A DNA stretch of 64,000 nucleotides, taken from contig JAHRBC010000001.1 in the NCBI GenBank assembly GCA_022702545.1, positions 1,364,001 to 1,428,000 on the forward strand, given 5' to 3'. Below, in pieces: positions 35,403 to 47,190 of this stretch. The position numbers and the translations under genes are program-made. Positions within the stretch are counted from its first letter, which is position 1. Each line of letters opens with the position of its first letter. The notes beneath the pieces are model-generated. The model saw only the letters and a list, made by a program, of their open reading frames with translations, made no database searches and was not told the origin of the DNA. Source of the DNA: Phycomyces nitens. Taxonomy: Eukaryota > Mucoromycota > Mucoromycetes > Mucorales > Phycomycetaceae.

Positions 35403-38098
35403 ATGAGACATCTCAAAAAGAAGATTAGCTACACTGAAATCTCAACAAAAACCAAAGTCATCCTGATATGTCTGTAAGTAATATTGTCGAGATTCCTTGA
35501 CAGAAAAGAAGAAGAAGAAGAAGAAGAAGAAGAAGAAGAAGAAGAAGAAAAAATTGACGCTTGTGTAATTTTTTATTTTTTATTTTTATTTTTTAAAAAA
35601 ACAACAGTTTTCTCTCTCTGGGCGGGTTCCTGGTGAGCAATTTTTTTTATATTCAACATACATACATGTATCTCTTTTGATGCCAAAAATGCATTATAAT
35701 ATAATATCCTCAAAAATCCACTTTTCTCTTCTTTTATATATATAAAAATCCACAATACTATCATTATTATCATTATTATTATTATTATCATTATTATTAC
35801 TATTATGAATTATTCTTGCTTGATGCCAATTGAATCTACAAGTACGGGTAAATAGACACTGCAAAAAAATGTTATTAAACATTTCTCACCAAATCTCCAC
35901 AACAGATACAACTTTGGCGTCCTGACTGGAGTACTAGCTATGCCTCAATTTCTGGAAGACATGGAATTTAGCACAATGGGTCAGGCAGAGCAGCAAAGAC
36001 AAGGCAGCCTATTGATCAGTACAATGATGGCTGCTGCTTTTTTGGGATCCCTGGCCGCAGGTCCGCTGGCTGATCTCATTGGTCGCAAAGGGTTGACCTT
36101 ATTGGGAACCACAATATTCGTCTTTGGAGACGTTCTCCAGGTCGGTGCAGATTCGATTGCGATGGTCTATGGTGGACGAGTAATGACAGGCACCAGTGTA
36201 GGGTAAAAAGAAGAAGAAGAAGAAGCACAAATGTCTATATACACATTTAGTAACCAAGATTCAACTATTTATTTTTTGTTACAAAATTATTATTTTATAT
36301 TTATATATTTATTTATCTAGGATGATATCTGTAGTCGTGCCCCTTTGCAAGTATAAACAAGAGCATTTGTCCAAATATAATACTCTAACATTTGCTGTAG
36401 ATCAATCTGAAATCGCACCAAAGGAAATGAGAGGAAGACTTGTGTCTACGATACAATTGAGCAGTGGTCTCGGCATGGGTATAGCGTACTGGATCGACTA
36501 TGCTGGCCTGAAAGTAGACGGCTCAATGGCATGGAGGTAAAGAATGGCTTTGATTACTGACCATTAATCAATCATAATAACATGACATGACAATTTCAAA
36601 TGCAAGGCTTCCGTTTGGCCTCCAATTGATTCCAGCCATAATATTCTTTGTAGGCATGCTGGCCACTCCCGAAAGGTAAGCCTGACAGCCCACACACACA
36701 TATATATACATATGGATATTAACCTGGCTTGCTATTGAACCTAGTCCCCGTTACCTAGTCCAGAAACAACAGGACCGTCGAGCAATTGAAGTCCTGGCAA
36801 CCATTCGTGGAGATGGCACACGCGATCACCCAGACGTCTTGATGGAATTCACTGAAATCAAACAGAGTATAACCTATGAACGCCAACACACGTCTGGAGA
36901 CTATTGGTACCTCTTTAAACGTGGAAATGATAATAACCAGCGAAGACTATTGCTGGGAATGGCAGTTCAGATATTTCAGCAACTGACAGGCGTAAATGCA
37001 ATCCTGTAAGTCCCTTTTTTTGTTTCTGGGATCCTGTTTCTAGTAAATTAACCACTTCTTCTTTTAAGGCTGTATGCACCAATGCTATTCGAAACGACTG
37101 GAGCATCTGGCGGAAATGCCACCCTTTTTGGTAATACTTCCATCTAAAACTACCCATAATGCCCTTTTTCAACTGATAATAGCAGGTTTGACAATAGCTA
37201 ATGGTATCAGTGGCATAATCAATTGTGTATCCGCAATACCGCCTCTTGTGATTGTAAGCCTCAAAGTAGTCCAAAGAATGGTCATTGATCTGTACTATAG
37301 ATGGATAGATGGGGAAGACGACCTACGCTTGTGACGGGATCAATCATATGTTCCATGTGTTTGATAGTCATGTCAATAATATCTGGTATACATGGCAGTG
37401 TTGAGCCAAATGACTCTGCTAAACCAACAGGAAGTCTTGCGGATGAAAGTAGTTTGACCCTTCTTGCATTAGACGGAACTGGATACACAATTGCATTTAT
37501 GGTGACGATGTATGTCTACATCTTTAGTTATGGATGTTCGTGGGGTCCAGCCGGCTGGGCCTATCCAACCGAGCTATATTCTCAAGGCAAGTGCAATCGT
37601 TTTTCAAAAAAAAAAAACATTTTATTAAAGCTATCTATCTATCATAAGGCGTGAGAGCAAAGGCACTGGGAATCACCTCGGCAGCCAGCTGGATAGCCAC
37701 CTTTGCTGTCATTCAGCTCTCTCCCTTTATACTCAACCAAGTCCAGTGGAAGTTTTATACAATTTATGCTGTGATTTGTGCCGTATTAGCCTTGGTGATC
37801 TACAAGTATCTTCCGGAAACAATGGTAAGTCCAAATCAGACTGAGCAATACTGATACTGATACTGATGATGACCGTTTGGTTTTGCAGGGAAAATCCTTG
37901 GAAGAAGTCGATCTTATATTCACCTGTGATTTCAATACCTATGACCACGCAGTCCATCACCCTCAGACAGCAGCAGAGGCCTTGGAGCGGCTGGAACACA
38001 TGCACAACAAACAATCCCATCTATTCAACTTTGGTGCAAGTGGAGTCAGCAATGGTACTCCAAATGCCATGAGACCAAACAATTCAAACAATGTATAA
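35403..38098 (+). CDS. MFS sugar transporter (sugar porter family)
   Basis: Eleven exons: 35403-35473, 35906-36202, 36321-36346, 36401-36536, 36607-36675, 36745-37005, 37069-37130, 37186-37253, 37301-37586, 37649-37824, 37889-38098; 553 aa. Sugar-porter signatures appear in order: YNFGVLTGVLAMPQF, LADLIGRKG, PLYQSEIAPKEMRG, TPESPRYL, FQQLTGVNAILLYAP, DRWGRRPTLV, PTELYSQGVRAKALG and LPETMGKSLEEVD. Twelve membrane segments are expected, importing hexoses or related sugars across the plasma membrane; the substrate cannot be told. Two introns (36347-36400 and 37587-37648) need GC-AG splicing with donor GCAAGT to keep PLYQSE and SQGVRAK intact. Intron 1 holds a (GAA)n microsatellite at 35507-35550. 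An in-frame upstream ATG exists at 35289; I chose 35403 because residues before it are low-complexity. Confidence 0.93.
35507..35550. repeat. (GAA)n microsatellite in transporter intron 1
   Basis: About 14 tandem GAA triplets within the 432-nt first intron. Confidence 0.95.
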
Positions 38099-38341
38099 AA
38101 AAAAACCTCCCCACCAAAACCCACTTTCTTGTATCAAGTATATTGAAATGTCTAAAATTCCCCCTCTCAAAAAAAAACTCCCCTCCCCCATTATTACTCT
38201 TACTATTACTATTACTATTATTATTAATATATATATATATTCATACATATATACATATATATACTTTTTGTATTCATAAAGAGCTTCCTTTTTTTCTATA
38301 TATTTTTTATATATTTTTTATACAATTAAATACAATTCTAT

Positions 38342-39404
38342 TCAATTAATCGGATCTCCCCATTGGTTCTTTCTTGTCGTGCTTCTCTGTTCAGTCTCTT
38401 CGCGTGTTCGAGGCATCTCTTCCGTACCAAATTCCCGTTGTTCTTTCAGTCGTCTGGCAGCCTCCATTCGTTCCTGAGGCGAGCGCACTCCAGCATCAGG
38501 GTTCTGCTGTGCCTGTATTCTCAATCGTGTCCATGCATTGTTGGGAAGGTTCTTGGCCCGTACTTCATCCCATGCACTAGTATGAGGCTTTGGAGGCTGC
38601 TGTGATGCGTCAGAGGTTGATTGACTCAATGGCTGCTCGGATCTCTTGCCTGCCCAGCCAGATCTCGATGAATCTACAAGACGTCAATATAAATGATTCA
38701 TTTTTTGTTTTTTTTTACAAATATAGTAGTGTGGACATACCGTTGGGTTCGAACCCAGACTCCAGTCTGGCATGATGGTGATCGTTATTATTCGACTCGA
38801 GAGACGAGAATTGGGCTCTTTCGTTCTGGTCAATGGCTGATTCATGGCTTACTGTCTGGGCAGGTGTTGGGTTGCCATACGCAAGTTCCTTTCTTTACCA
38901 GAACAGATATTTAGGTCTCTTGTGTATTCATCATGGATGGTGCAAATAAGTAGACTTACTGCGCGTCTCGGATGGCTCCAATGACTCTCTTTGGGTTGGG
39001 AAGGGCTCTCAGGGTAGACGTGCCTGCAATGACACCTGAAATGACACCCATTTGAGCACCCACAAAGTAACAACCCGCAGTTATGGCCAGCAGCTGAAGG
39101 GGTGATGACTTTCTTCGTTTGCCTGGAACGAGGGTTTTATTGTCAATTAATTAAACAAGTGGGTCTACTATTAAGCCCTACCCATCAGGAAACCGGTTGC
39201 TGCTGCAGACATTCCACCAATTCCAGCTAACAATAGTTGCAAACAGTCGTTAATAATTGACAAGTACATTCCGAGTGTCGTATTACTGTGTAATTTCAGC
39301 TGGGTTCTTGCTGTATCGATCGACTGGATTTCCTGTTCGCTAAGTCCAAGCTGCTTTGCCTTTTCATGGGCCAGTGCGAATGTAGCGTCATTAAAGGTAG
39401 CCAT
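38342..39404 (-). CDS. Conserved-looking membrane protein of unknown function
   Basis: Four exons on the minus strand: 39404-39182, 39122-38960, 38892-38741, 38673-38342; 289 aa. The N-terminal ~70 residues are helical, followed by two glycine/alanine-rich hydrophobic segments (LLLAGIGGMSAAATGFLMG and LLAITAGCYFVGAQMGVISGV) suggesting a hairpin membrane anchor. The rest is hydrophilic, with a C-terminal block SAWDEVRAKN...NAWTRLR then a charged helix. The layout (small two-helix membrane domain plus WDEVR-type tail) recalls OCIA-domain or similar mitochondrial inner-membrane proteins, but I cannot make a firm assignment. It is divergent from the carboxyltransferase gene, with 336 bp between start codons. 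The acceptor of exon 3 (GGTAAAG) was chosen because it alone keeps the frame. Confidence 0.75.
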
Positions 39405-39740
39405 TATACAAAATAAATAAATAAAAAATGAATAAAAAAAACTAATCTAAAATAAAAATAGCCTGGGTTACTAAATGGCTGTAAATAAATAGGGCGCTGC
39501 CGACCAGTCAATAAATATTGTGAATAGGCAGATGGGTTATTATCCAGTTTACTCTTGACTTGTCAGTATTCCCAGCCATATCTCTGCTATATCCTTGTCT
39601 TTGTGTGTCCTATTTGTGACTGAGTCGGGATTAACCCAGCGTCACACTGCCATGACTAAAATTCATTTCGCACGAGTAAAGAGGTCCATTTGAACCTTTC
39701 TTTCCTTTACTTTTCTTTACTTTACTTTTCTATAACCTAC

Positions 39741-41720
39741 ATGTCCGAAACTGCAAAGTCTAGGCTCGACATTATTGCCAAACATCTCAAGGAACGACCA
39801 AAGGATGAGGCAGCAGACGCCTCAGAGTGGAAGGCAGGTCTGGACCGCCAACCAAGAGGGTCCTAACAATCCCAATAGGATATCCTAGACGAAATGACCA
39901 AAAGAAAGGTCGCGAACAGTATTCCGGACATCAACGACAGAGGATACATTCGACAAAAGACTGCTGGCAAACTCTGGGTCCGTGAACGTATTGATGGATT
40001 TACGGACAAGGGCAGCTTTAGAGAGATTGGAAGTTTTGCTGGCAAGGCAAAGTACAACAAGGATGGATCAGTCGAGTCATTTAGTCCTGGAAACTTCATT
40101 GCCGGAAAGGCAACTGCGAATGGACGTAGTGTGATTGTGGCTGCAGACGACTTTTCGATCCGTGGAGGACATGCGGATGGTGCAGTTTGGGGCAAATCAG
40201 TAAGTCTACAAAAGACCTGATCCAAGTGATTTCTCAATGTCTGTTATAGTTGTATGCCGAGCAACTGGCTAGGAAGCTAAAGATCCCAATGGTAACTGTC
40301 ATATTGGCCATCTCGTTGTGTACTGAACCTCTTGGCTTATAGGTTCGTTTGATTGATGGCAGCAGTGGAGGTGGATCAGTGACCCTTATTCTGGACATGG
40401 GAGCAACATATCTCCCACCTCTCATTGGAATGCACGACATGATTGCCAGTCTGTCCGAGATCCCTGTTGTGGCCGCAGCACTTGGACCAGGCAAGTTTTG
40501 ATTGTTTAAAGGCTTTTTTCAAATAACCATTGTGACCAACAAAAAAATAGCGGTTGGATTGGGTGCTGCCAGAGCTACATTGACCCATTTCTCGGTCGTC
40601 TCCAAGGACATTGGATCTCTATTTGCGGCTGGTCCTCCTATAGTTGCCAATGCAACATATGAATCGGTCACCAAAGAGTCTCTGGGTGGTGCCTTGATAC
40701 ACACATCCAATGGTACATTTGATAATCTGGCTGCAAATGAGCAGGAATGCTTTGAGCAGATTCGACAGTTTCTTGGGTACTTGCCAACAAACACATTTGA
40801 AATGGCTCCCAAAATTGAGTCTGAGGATCCTATAGATCGTCGTGATGATCAATTACTGTCAATTGTCCCCAAAAGACGCCAGAGAATGTACCAGATCAGA
40901 GACATTTTGACCAGGGTGGTAGATATAGGCAGCTGGTTTGAGATTGGGTCTCAATGGGGAGATGGAGCAGTGTGTGGCCTGGCTCGAATGGGTGGATACT
41001 CTGTTGGTGTCATCTCGTTTGACTGCACTGTCAACGGAAGTGTGATTACAGCCGCCAGTTGTCAAAAATTCAGACGACATATTGATCTGTGCGACACATT
41101 TGGCATTCCAATCCTAAACTTTGCTGATTATGCTGGTTTTGCAGTTGGCACAAAGGCAGAGAAAGAAGCGTATGTTTTCAAGAGTGGGTTTGCAGGGGAG
41201 GCACTGACACTGTAGCTTAGGACCATTCGGCACGGATCTACTCTGACTGCAGCATTGTACCAGTGCGATGTGCCGTACTTTAGCATCATCTTGCGCAAGG
41301 TGTTTGGAGTTGCTGGTGCGGCATTTGTAGACAACCGGGTGCCCAACATGCGAGTTGGGTGGCCAAGTGGTGACTGGGGAAGTCTTCCACTTGAAGGTGG
41401 AATCAATGCAAGTCAATTGGATTCAAGCCATTAGCGTCTTATTTACCATTGTTCTTTTTTTTTGTTAGGCTGCCTATCGACGGGAACTAGAGGCAGCAGG
41501 AGAAAACAGGCAAGAACTTTATGAGTCAATTCTGGCCAAGTTTGAGGCAGTTCGGTCGCCCCTGAGAACAGCCGAGTTATTTGATGTGCCAGAGATCATT
41601 GACCCACGGGACACAAGGCCACTGCTCTGTGAATGGGTTTCGATGATGTATGACCATATTTTGCCTCAACGTCTGGAGAGGGTCAAGATGAATGGGCCCC
41701 GGGTGCTGTATAGACCTTAG
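39741..41720 (+). CDS. Acyl-CoA carboxylase carboxyltransferase (biotin-dependent, beta-type)
   Basis: Seven exons: 39741-39837, 39889-40199, 40250-40291, 40343-40490, 40551-41169, 41221-41407, 41469-41720; 551 aa. Two crotonase-fold carboxyltransferase halves are evident: KLWVRERIDGFTDKGSFREI, DFSIRGGHADGAVWGKSLYAEQ, IDGSSGGGSV, GPAVGLGAARATL in the N half; WFEIGSQWGDGAVCGLARM, DTFGIPILNFADYAGFAVGT, IRHGSTLTAALYQ, GAAFVDNRVPNMRVGWPSG in the C half. The C-terminal LRTAELFDVPEIIDPRDTRP is common in propionyl/methylcrotonyl-type and related subunits of fungi and bacteria. Length matches PCCB/MCCB-type subunits. Substrate (propionyl-, methylcrotonyl- or another acyl-CoA) is not certain. No clear mitochondrial presequence is seen. 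Introns 40491-40550 and 41408-41468 are GC-AG with donor GCAAGT. Confidence 0.92.
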
Positions 41721-42895
41721 GGCGAGTGTCACCACGTGCTTGTTGGGGGTACTGCGCCTCTTGTATATTAATTACACAAGGCACTTGCAAAATCCAATAT
41801 TATGGCCATAATTCATAAAATGCAATTTTGCCTTGAAATTAAAAAAACAAAAAGTGTTTCTTAAATGTAATCAATTGATATTAATCATTGGCAATGAGCA
41901 ATTGCACTGTAATGATATGATATGATATGGAATTCTATATTAACATGCATGTTAATCATTAGCTTATTCAAAAACACTCTATAAAATCAATTCCTGTCAA
42001 TTAGACATTCGATATAGCTGGATATGGTGCAGTGATGAATTGTTCAGATCTCAAGGGTCTGGCAATTGGTTGCCATGCCTGAAAACAAAGACAAACATAG
42101 TGTGTCAGGGCAACGAGTATTGGTATCCTAAACAAGACATTGATCGCACTGTGAGACAAGAATATAGAGCAGATTGATGACGTCTGGTTGGGTGGTCCCA
42201 GCTTGGCCTTTAAATCTGTATATGTGCAATTACTTTGGTTGCATTGGGACAGGATATTGAAATCAAGCAATCTTTTTTGAATTTTCCATGAAAAAAAAAA
42301 GGGCAAGCAAGCAATCAAATCAACCCAAATTATATAGCCAAAAAGGCGGCTCTAAATAAATTACATATCAATAATCATCACTCTCCTTGCCTCCCCCCTT
42401 TTTTATTTATTTATTTATTACTTTAATACACGTATTTAATAGCATTTAGACTCTTGGTTATATATATATATACACACACAAATATATATAAGAAGCAATC
42501 TGCACTCGGCCTTCAAGAGGTCCATGTGCCTATAGAGACATTATCTATATATATACAATATATATTTATATATATCAAATCTCTCCCACACACACACATG
42601 TGTATATATATAAATACATATATATATATATATATAAATATATTTATGTATGTTACATATAAATACATTTTGTATTTAATCATATCAAACTTCATTTCAA
42701 TCGCATTTTCCCTTTCTCTTATATACTACCCTCTTAATACCCATATCCTTCTTTAAATAATAATAAAGAACACCCCCCCTTTATATCACCCTAAATAATC
42801 AATCCAAACACCCAGAAAATAAATAAAGAGTAAGTCTTTAGGAATCTACAAGAGGTCATCAACGCTGCTAAATCAACCTGGCCATTCGACAGATT
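41721..42895. other. Intergenic, promoter side of the RRM gene
   Basis: AT-rich with TA/CA repeats at about 42450-42660. No gene recognised; the frames at 42001-42318 and 42454-42756 are low-complexity. Confidence 0.5.
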
Positions 42896-44637
42896 ATGGC
42901 TTCCCCTCAAGTGAGTGCAGCACCAATCAAGGCCAATGAGGATGAGAAGAAGTACCGTCGTACTCATGAGACCCCAACCACCATCCCCACATCTCCACCT
43001 TACCCTCCATACTATGGACACGTTGATCCCGCACAGATGGCTGCCTATGAACAGCACCAGCAGTCAGTCGCTGCGGCCTATGAGCAACACCAACAATCAG
43101 TCGCACAGGCAGTCAGCGCTGGATTTGATCCCAACGATGCATCCCACTATGCATACGTCTATCCTCTCAGCCCTCAGTTCTCGGTCCAGTACTACTCAGA
43201 CTATGGCTACCAAAGCTATCCTGGATCTCCTGCTCTCCATCCACAGTCTCCCCCAATGAATCCCCAATCACCACCCTTTAGTCCAACTTACCCCTACCAC
43301 CAGGCTGGCGGCCTTACTCTCTCCCCACCTGCCCATGCCTACATGCTTCCTCCACACGGCCAGAACTACCCTCCGCTCCATATATCCCCAATCCTGACCG
43401 GAGCAGCCTCCGTGCCCGGCTCTCCTCCTCAACCTTACCTCCAGCCCTTGCCAGGACCATTCCACCTCAATGACAACCGGTCAAAGAGGCACCAGACAGC
43501 CCAGGAGATTGAAGACGAGCAGATGATGCACTACCATTCGCTCAATATCTATGTCCGTGGTCTGTCGAGCACAATCACTGACGAATCGTTTTTGGATTTG
43601 TGTGAAGAGTATGGAAAGGTGGCATCCTCAAAGGCCATTCTGGACCAAAAGACCGGCGAGTGCAAGGGCTACGGGTTTGCAATGTATGAGAGAGAAGAGG
43701 ATTGTCAGGCATCAATCGAAGGCCTCAACAAGGCCGGTCTGCAGGCGTCTTTTGCTCGGGTTGGACATGTAAGACGGACGGTTGAGGGTGTACTGTTTGT
43801 TTATCTATCCAACAGGAATCATTTAGTTCTCGCCTGAGACATCTACAGGACGAAACATCTACAAACATCTATATCTCCAATCTTCCCCTTGACATGACTG
43901 AAGAGGTAGGATGATCATATGTGTGTACCAGACCAGGGCCTAATTATCGTTTGTTAGAAACTCGAGGAGCTGTTTAAACCTTGCCTGACCGTGTCTAATC
44001 GTATCCTACGCGACCCACAGTCGGGAATGAGCAGAGGTGTAGGGTTCGCAAGGTAAGAGATACATACTCGTGTGTTTTGAAATCTCGTGGGAGATTGCAC
44101 ACAAACCAAAAAGGAAACCAGTATCTTATTATCTTGTGTGTATGTGTGTGTGTGTATTCAGACTTTCTGACCGTGGATCAGCAATGACTATCATTGAAAA
44201 GTTTAGTGGTTTTAGTATCCCTGGCTCTTCTGCACCACTACAGGTCCGGTTTGCAGATTCGCCAGCCCAAAAGAAGCTCAAGAACCAGACTGCCCGTAAG
44301 CGTATGTTCAGACCACGCGATTTCCAAACAATGCCTGGATTTCCTATCCGCCAGATGCCAATTACACCCGAAACCATGCTGGGTATTGCCCCCACGCCCA
44401 TGGCTAATATGTCAGCATACTACCAGAACCCTGCAAAGTGAGTTTGGAGACGATATTTTTGAATTGATATTGAAGAAAAAACAACATAATTGTCCTAGTG
44501 GCTACCCTAGTCGACCAGAGCAGGCTGGCCAAGGTGCCTCTGCAGAGGATCCGTTAGGGTCTCCAGATGAGTCAGAAAAAGTCTTGGCTGGTCTAGAGAA
44601 CATGAATATCACAGAAAATCCAGCCAAAGAGACATAA
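42896..44637 (+). CDS. RNA-binding protein with two RRM domains (RBMS/MSSP-like)
   Basis: Five exons: 42896-43768, 43816-43905, 43958-44052, 44162-44437, 44499-44637; 490 aa. The N-terminal ~200 residues are Pro/Gln/Ser/Tyr-rich and disordered, with two EQHQQSV repeats. RRM1 (about 216-290) has RNP2 NIYVRGL and RNP1 KGYGFAMY. RRM2 (from about 308) has RNP2 NIYISNL and RNP1 RGVGFAR, joined across three exons. The C-terminus is Pro/Met-rich and ends in an acidic LENMNI segment, possibly a short interaction motif. The paired RRM spacing and NIYVRGL...YGKVASSKAI sequence fit the RBMS-like group, which bind AU-rich single-stranded nucleic acid. A role in mRNA stability or translation is inferred. 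Confidence 0.9.
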
Positions 44638-44752
44638 ATTAATTAATTGATAGATTTTGTAGGGGGGTCAAGACAAAATCACTTTAATAATAATAATAAC
44701 AATAATAAAAAAAAGATGTTAGAGTAAGTGATATGAGATCAAGATTGTGAGA

Positions 44753-46278
44753 TCAAGATTGCTCGAATGTGTCCTTGGCCCACTCGGGAAGCTCGGTTTC
44801 ATAAGCCCAGTCCTGGCCTGAGTAACGCCAGGCATGAAGCCATATGTAGAGATCATTAGGGACTGGATCAGCAATCAGTGCAATGCTACACTCATCGCAT
44901 TTTCTATCGTCTGCAGAAGATGGCTGGGGTATTGGCACTTCAGGTACTGGCTGCCAGTCGCCATCCTGGTACTCTGAATTGGCCAAGAGGCTATCCACAA
45001 GGCTCTTTGACTCTTCTTCTGACATTCGTTTGCCTGCATGGAGCATGGGTGCCCATGTGGTGTTGTTTCCATAGAGGGGATCGTTGGCAATTGGATATCC
45101 AAGGTACCTCAGATGGACACGGATCTGATGGGTCCTTCCAGTCAAGGGTTTACATCGCACCACACTTGTCTCGCCATTGTAGCTCAGGCGCTCGAATACA
45201 GTCGTGCAGTCCTTGCCGTCCTCATGTACATAGTTTAAAGACAATTTAAAGGAAATCGTCTTGATCGGCGCCTCGCACACAATCTCACCCCTACAGACGA
45301 TCAGCAACTATCGCATCGGCTTTTTGTCTTGTAACTTACTCTGGGAATTCACCTTGGACTCTGCATACATATTCTTTGCGAATCTTACCTGCCGTCATCT
45401 CACGCTCAAGTTCCTGGGCACGCTTGGCATTCAGGGCAATCAGCATCAGTCCAGAGGTGAGTCGATCCAGCCGGTTGGCAGCTAGCAACCAGGTCAGTAC
45501 CATCAATTTCACGGCTGGCCCATCTTGGACTCACGGAACAGGATCGGTATTCCATGATTTTTCCTCAACACATGGATCACTGTATTGTGTCTGTATCTTC
45601 CAGCCGGGTGTACCTTTCAAAAAAAGCAGGCTTGAGATCCTGTCGAGAGCCCAAGCAAGTGCTTACCGGAATGCCACCTGGCTTGTCCACCACATACAAA
45701 TCCTTGTCTTGGTTGACAATCACAATGTCCTTGTCGGTAACAGGAGGTTCATGGCGATGGATTTGGTGCCCAATTATGTCCTGGTTTCTGACAATCGTGT
45801 CCACATTGACAGGTTTGTCATTAATGGTGATCAAGCCCTTTTCAATTGCATATTTCTACTAGCCATGTAAGTCACTGTCTAGAATTGGCTTGTGAATCCT
45901 ACATAGTATTGTTCACTGCGATCCCTAAACTCTTCAGTGAATACACTCAAGAGCTTACGTCCCAACCAGCGGCCTTTTGCATAAGCTTGGTATTTAAAGA
46001 AATATGGCTTGACTTTGCGAAGACCTTAAGAAACTGTAAGATTGCCAAGTTGTTGTTGTTTTTGTTGTTGTTTTTTGATTACCATCTTCAATGTAATATT
46101 CTGCTGAACCCAGGTCATCGATCAACCGGAAATCTCCAGGTTTGCGTCGACTACTGCGTGGAAGTGGCTGGGATGGGTCGGTATCAACTCTGCGCTTCTT
46201 TATGGATTTAACTTCTGGTTCAGTCTCGGCTTCTCGCTTCTCCACAACAGATTCATTCGCAATCGTCCCAGACTCCAT
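44753..46278 (-). CDS. RluA-family pseudouridine synthase (Pus9/Rib2-like)
   Basis: Six exons on the minus strand: 46278-46083, 46024-45903, 45855-45667, 45613-45535, 45481-45340, 45290-44753; 421 aa. Landmarks in order: YYIEDGLRKVKPYFFKYQAY, AKGRWLGRKLLSVFTEEFRDRSEQYY, an S4-like segment AIEKGLITINDKPVNVD, VVDKPGGIPVHPAGRYRHNT, catalytic motif ANRLDRLTSGL (Asp201), and GRTHQIRVHLRYLGYPIANDPLYG. These are the hallmarks of the fungal Pus9/Rib2 group, which make pseudouridine at position 32 of mitochondrial or cytosolic tRNA. The N-terminal 50 residues are basic with KSIKKRRVD, a possible nuclear signal. There is no deaminase domain after it, so this is not a full Rib2-type fusion; the C-terminus holds a CDEC pair. 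An upstream in-frame ATG at 46377 would add 33 residues; I prefer 46278. Confidence 0.92.
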
Positions 46279-47190
46279 TGAATTATATATAGATAAACAA
46301 GCAATCAAAAAAAGCCACCTTTTGACAACCAAGGCTTTCCTTTTTGGATATGATTTAGAGAAAGCCAATCTAGCCAATGAACGAAGCCTAATCTAAATTG
46401 CACCTTCTTCCTTTTTTTGTTCCCTGAAAATATTGTACATATTCTGTACAAGTTTTTGGGGAATATCCGTCTCTTGAAGGTGTGTTGGTCTATTAAAACA
46501 TCTTTCTTTTTCTCTTTTTCTTTTTTGTCTGTCTTATAGAGAGAGAGAGAGAGAGAGAGAGACAAATTGCAAAGTATGCGCAAAAAATAATGGCAAGTTT
46601 TTGAGCCAATTTACAAATCTTTATAAAATGTAGCACTTTTATGAACACAAGTCTATTTTGTGTGGCACCATTATTCTTTTTAGCCCACATGAAGCTTATA
46701 GTACGCCCTCCCCTAGAACAAGATGATTATATTAGAGATTTAAATATATAATTATTACAAGTATAATAAGATGTGTATATTTATATATTCTAGTTTGTAA
46801 AGGCAGGGATTCTGATCATGAGATAATTAGTCAACCTCAGGAAACGATTGTAAAAGAGTCCAATTGTTTATCGAAATCAAGACTAAAATTACAAGCAATC
46901 ACAAGAATCATTTGGACAACAATGTGTGTTTATTGTTGTAATAGTTGAATAGATTACAAACCCATTGGAAAGGCAATGAATAACTCGAGGTCTTGAAAAT
47001 GAATGTGGGACAAGAAGTAAAAAAGAATACAAGGTGTACTCTAAAAATAAGCGGTCTTTTATATACACATATAATAATATATACACACTCACACACATAT
47101 ATATATATATATTTATATATATATTTTTGCACGTCTTTAACAAACTTACCTTTTTCTTTCTGCTAACCAACCCATTCCTTTCTATACATC
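46279..47190. other. Divergent intergenic region
   Basis: Separates the pseudouridine synthase and ADF-H genes, which are transcribed apart. It has a GA/CT run at about 46540-46562 and TA-rich DNA near 47095-47125, close to the ADF-H start. No gene recognised. Confidence 0.5.

Noticed and set aside
38745..38756. GGGTTCGAACCC, resembling a tRNA B box
   Set aside because: It is a palindrome within exon 3 of a minus-strand protein gene; no A box or tRNA stems are nearby.
45951..45959. Possible donor GTAAGC inside pseudouridine synthase exon 2
   Set aside because: Reading through gives GRKLLSVFTEEFRDR, which fits the family; splicing here would delete it.
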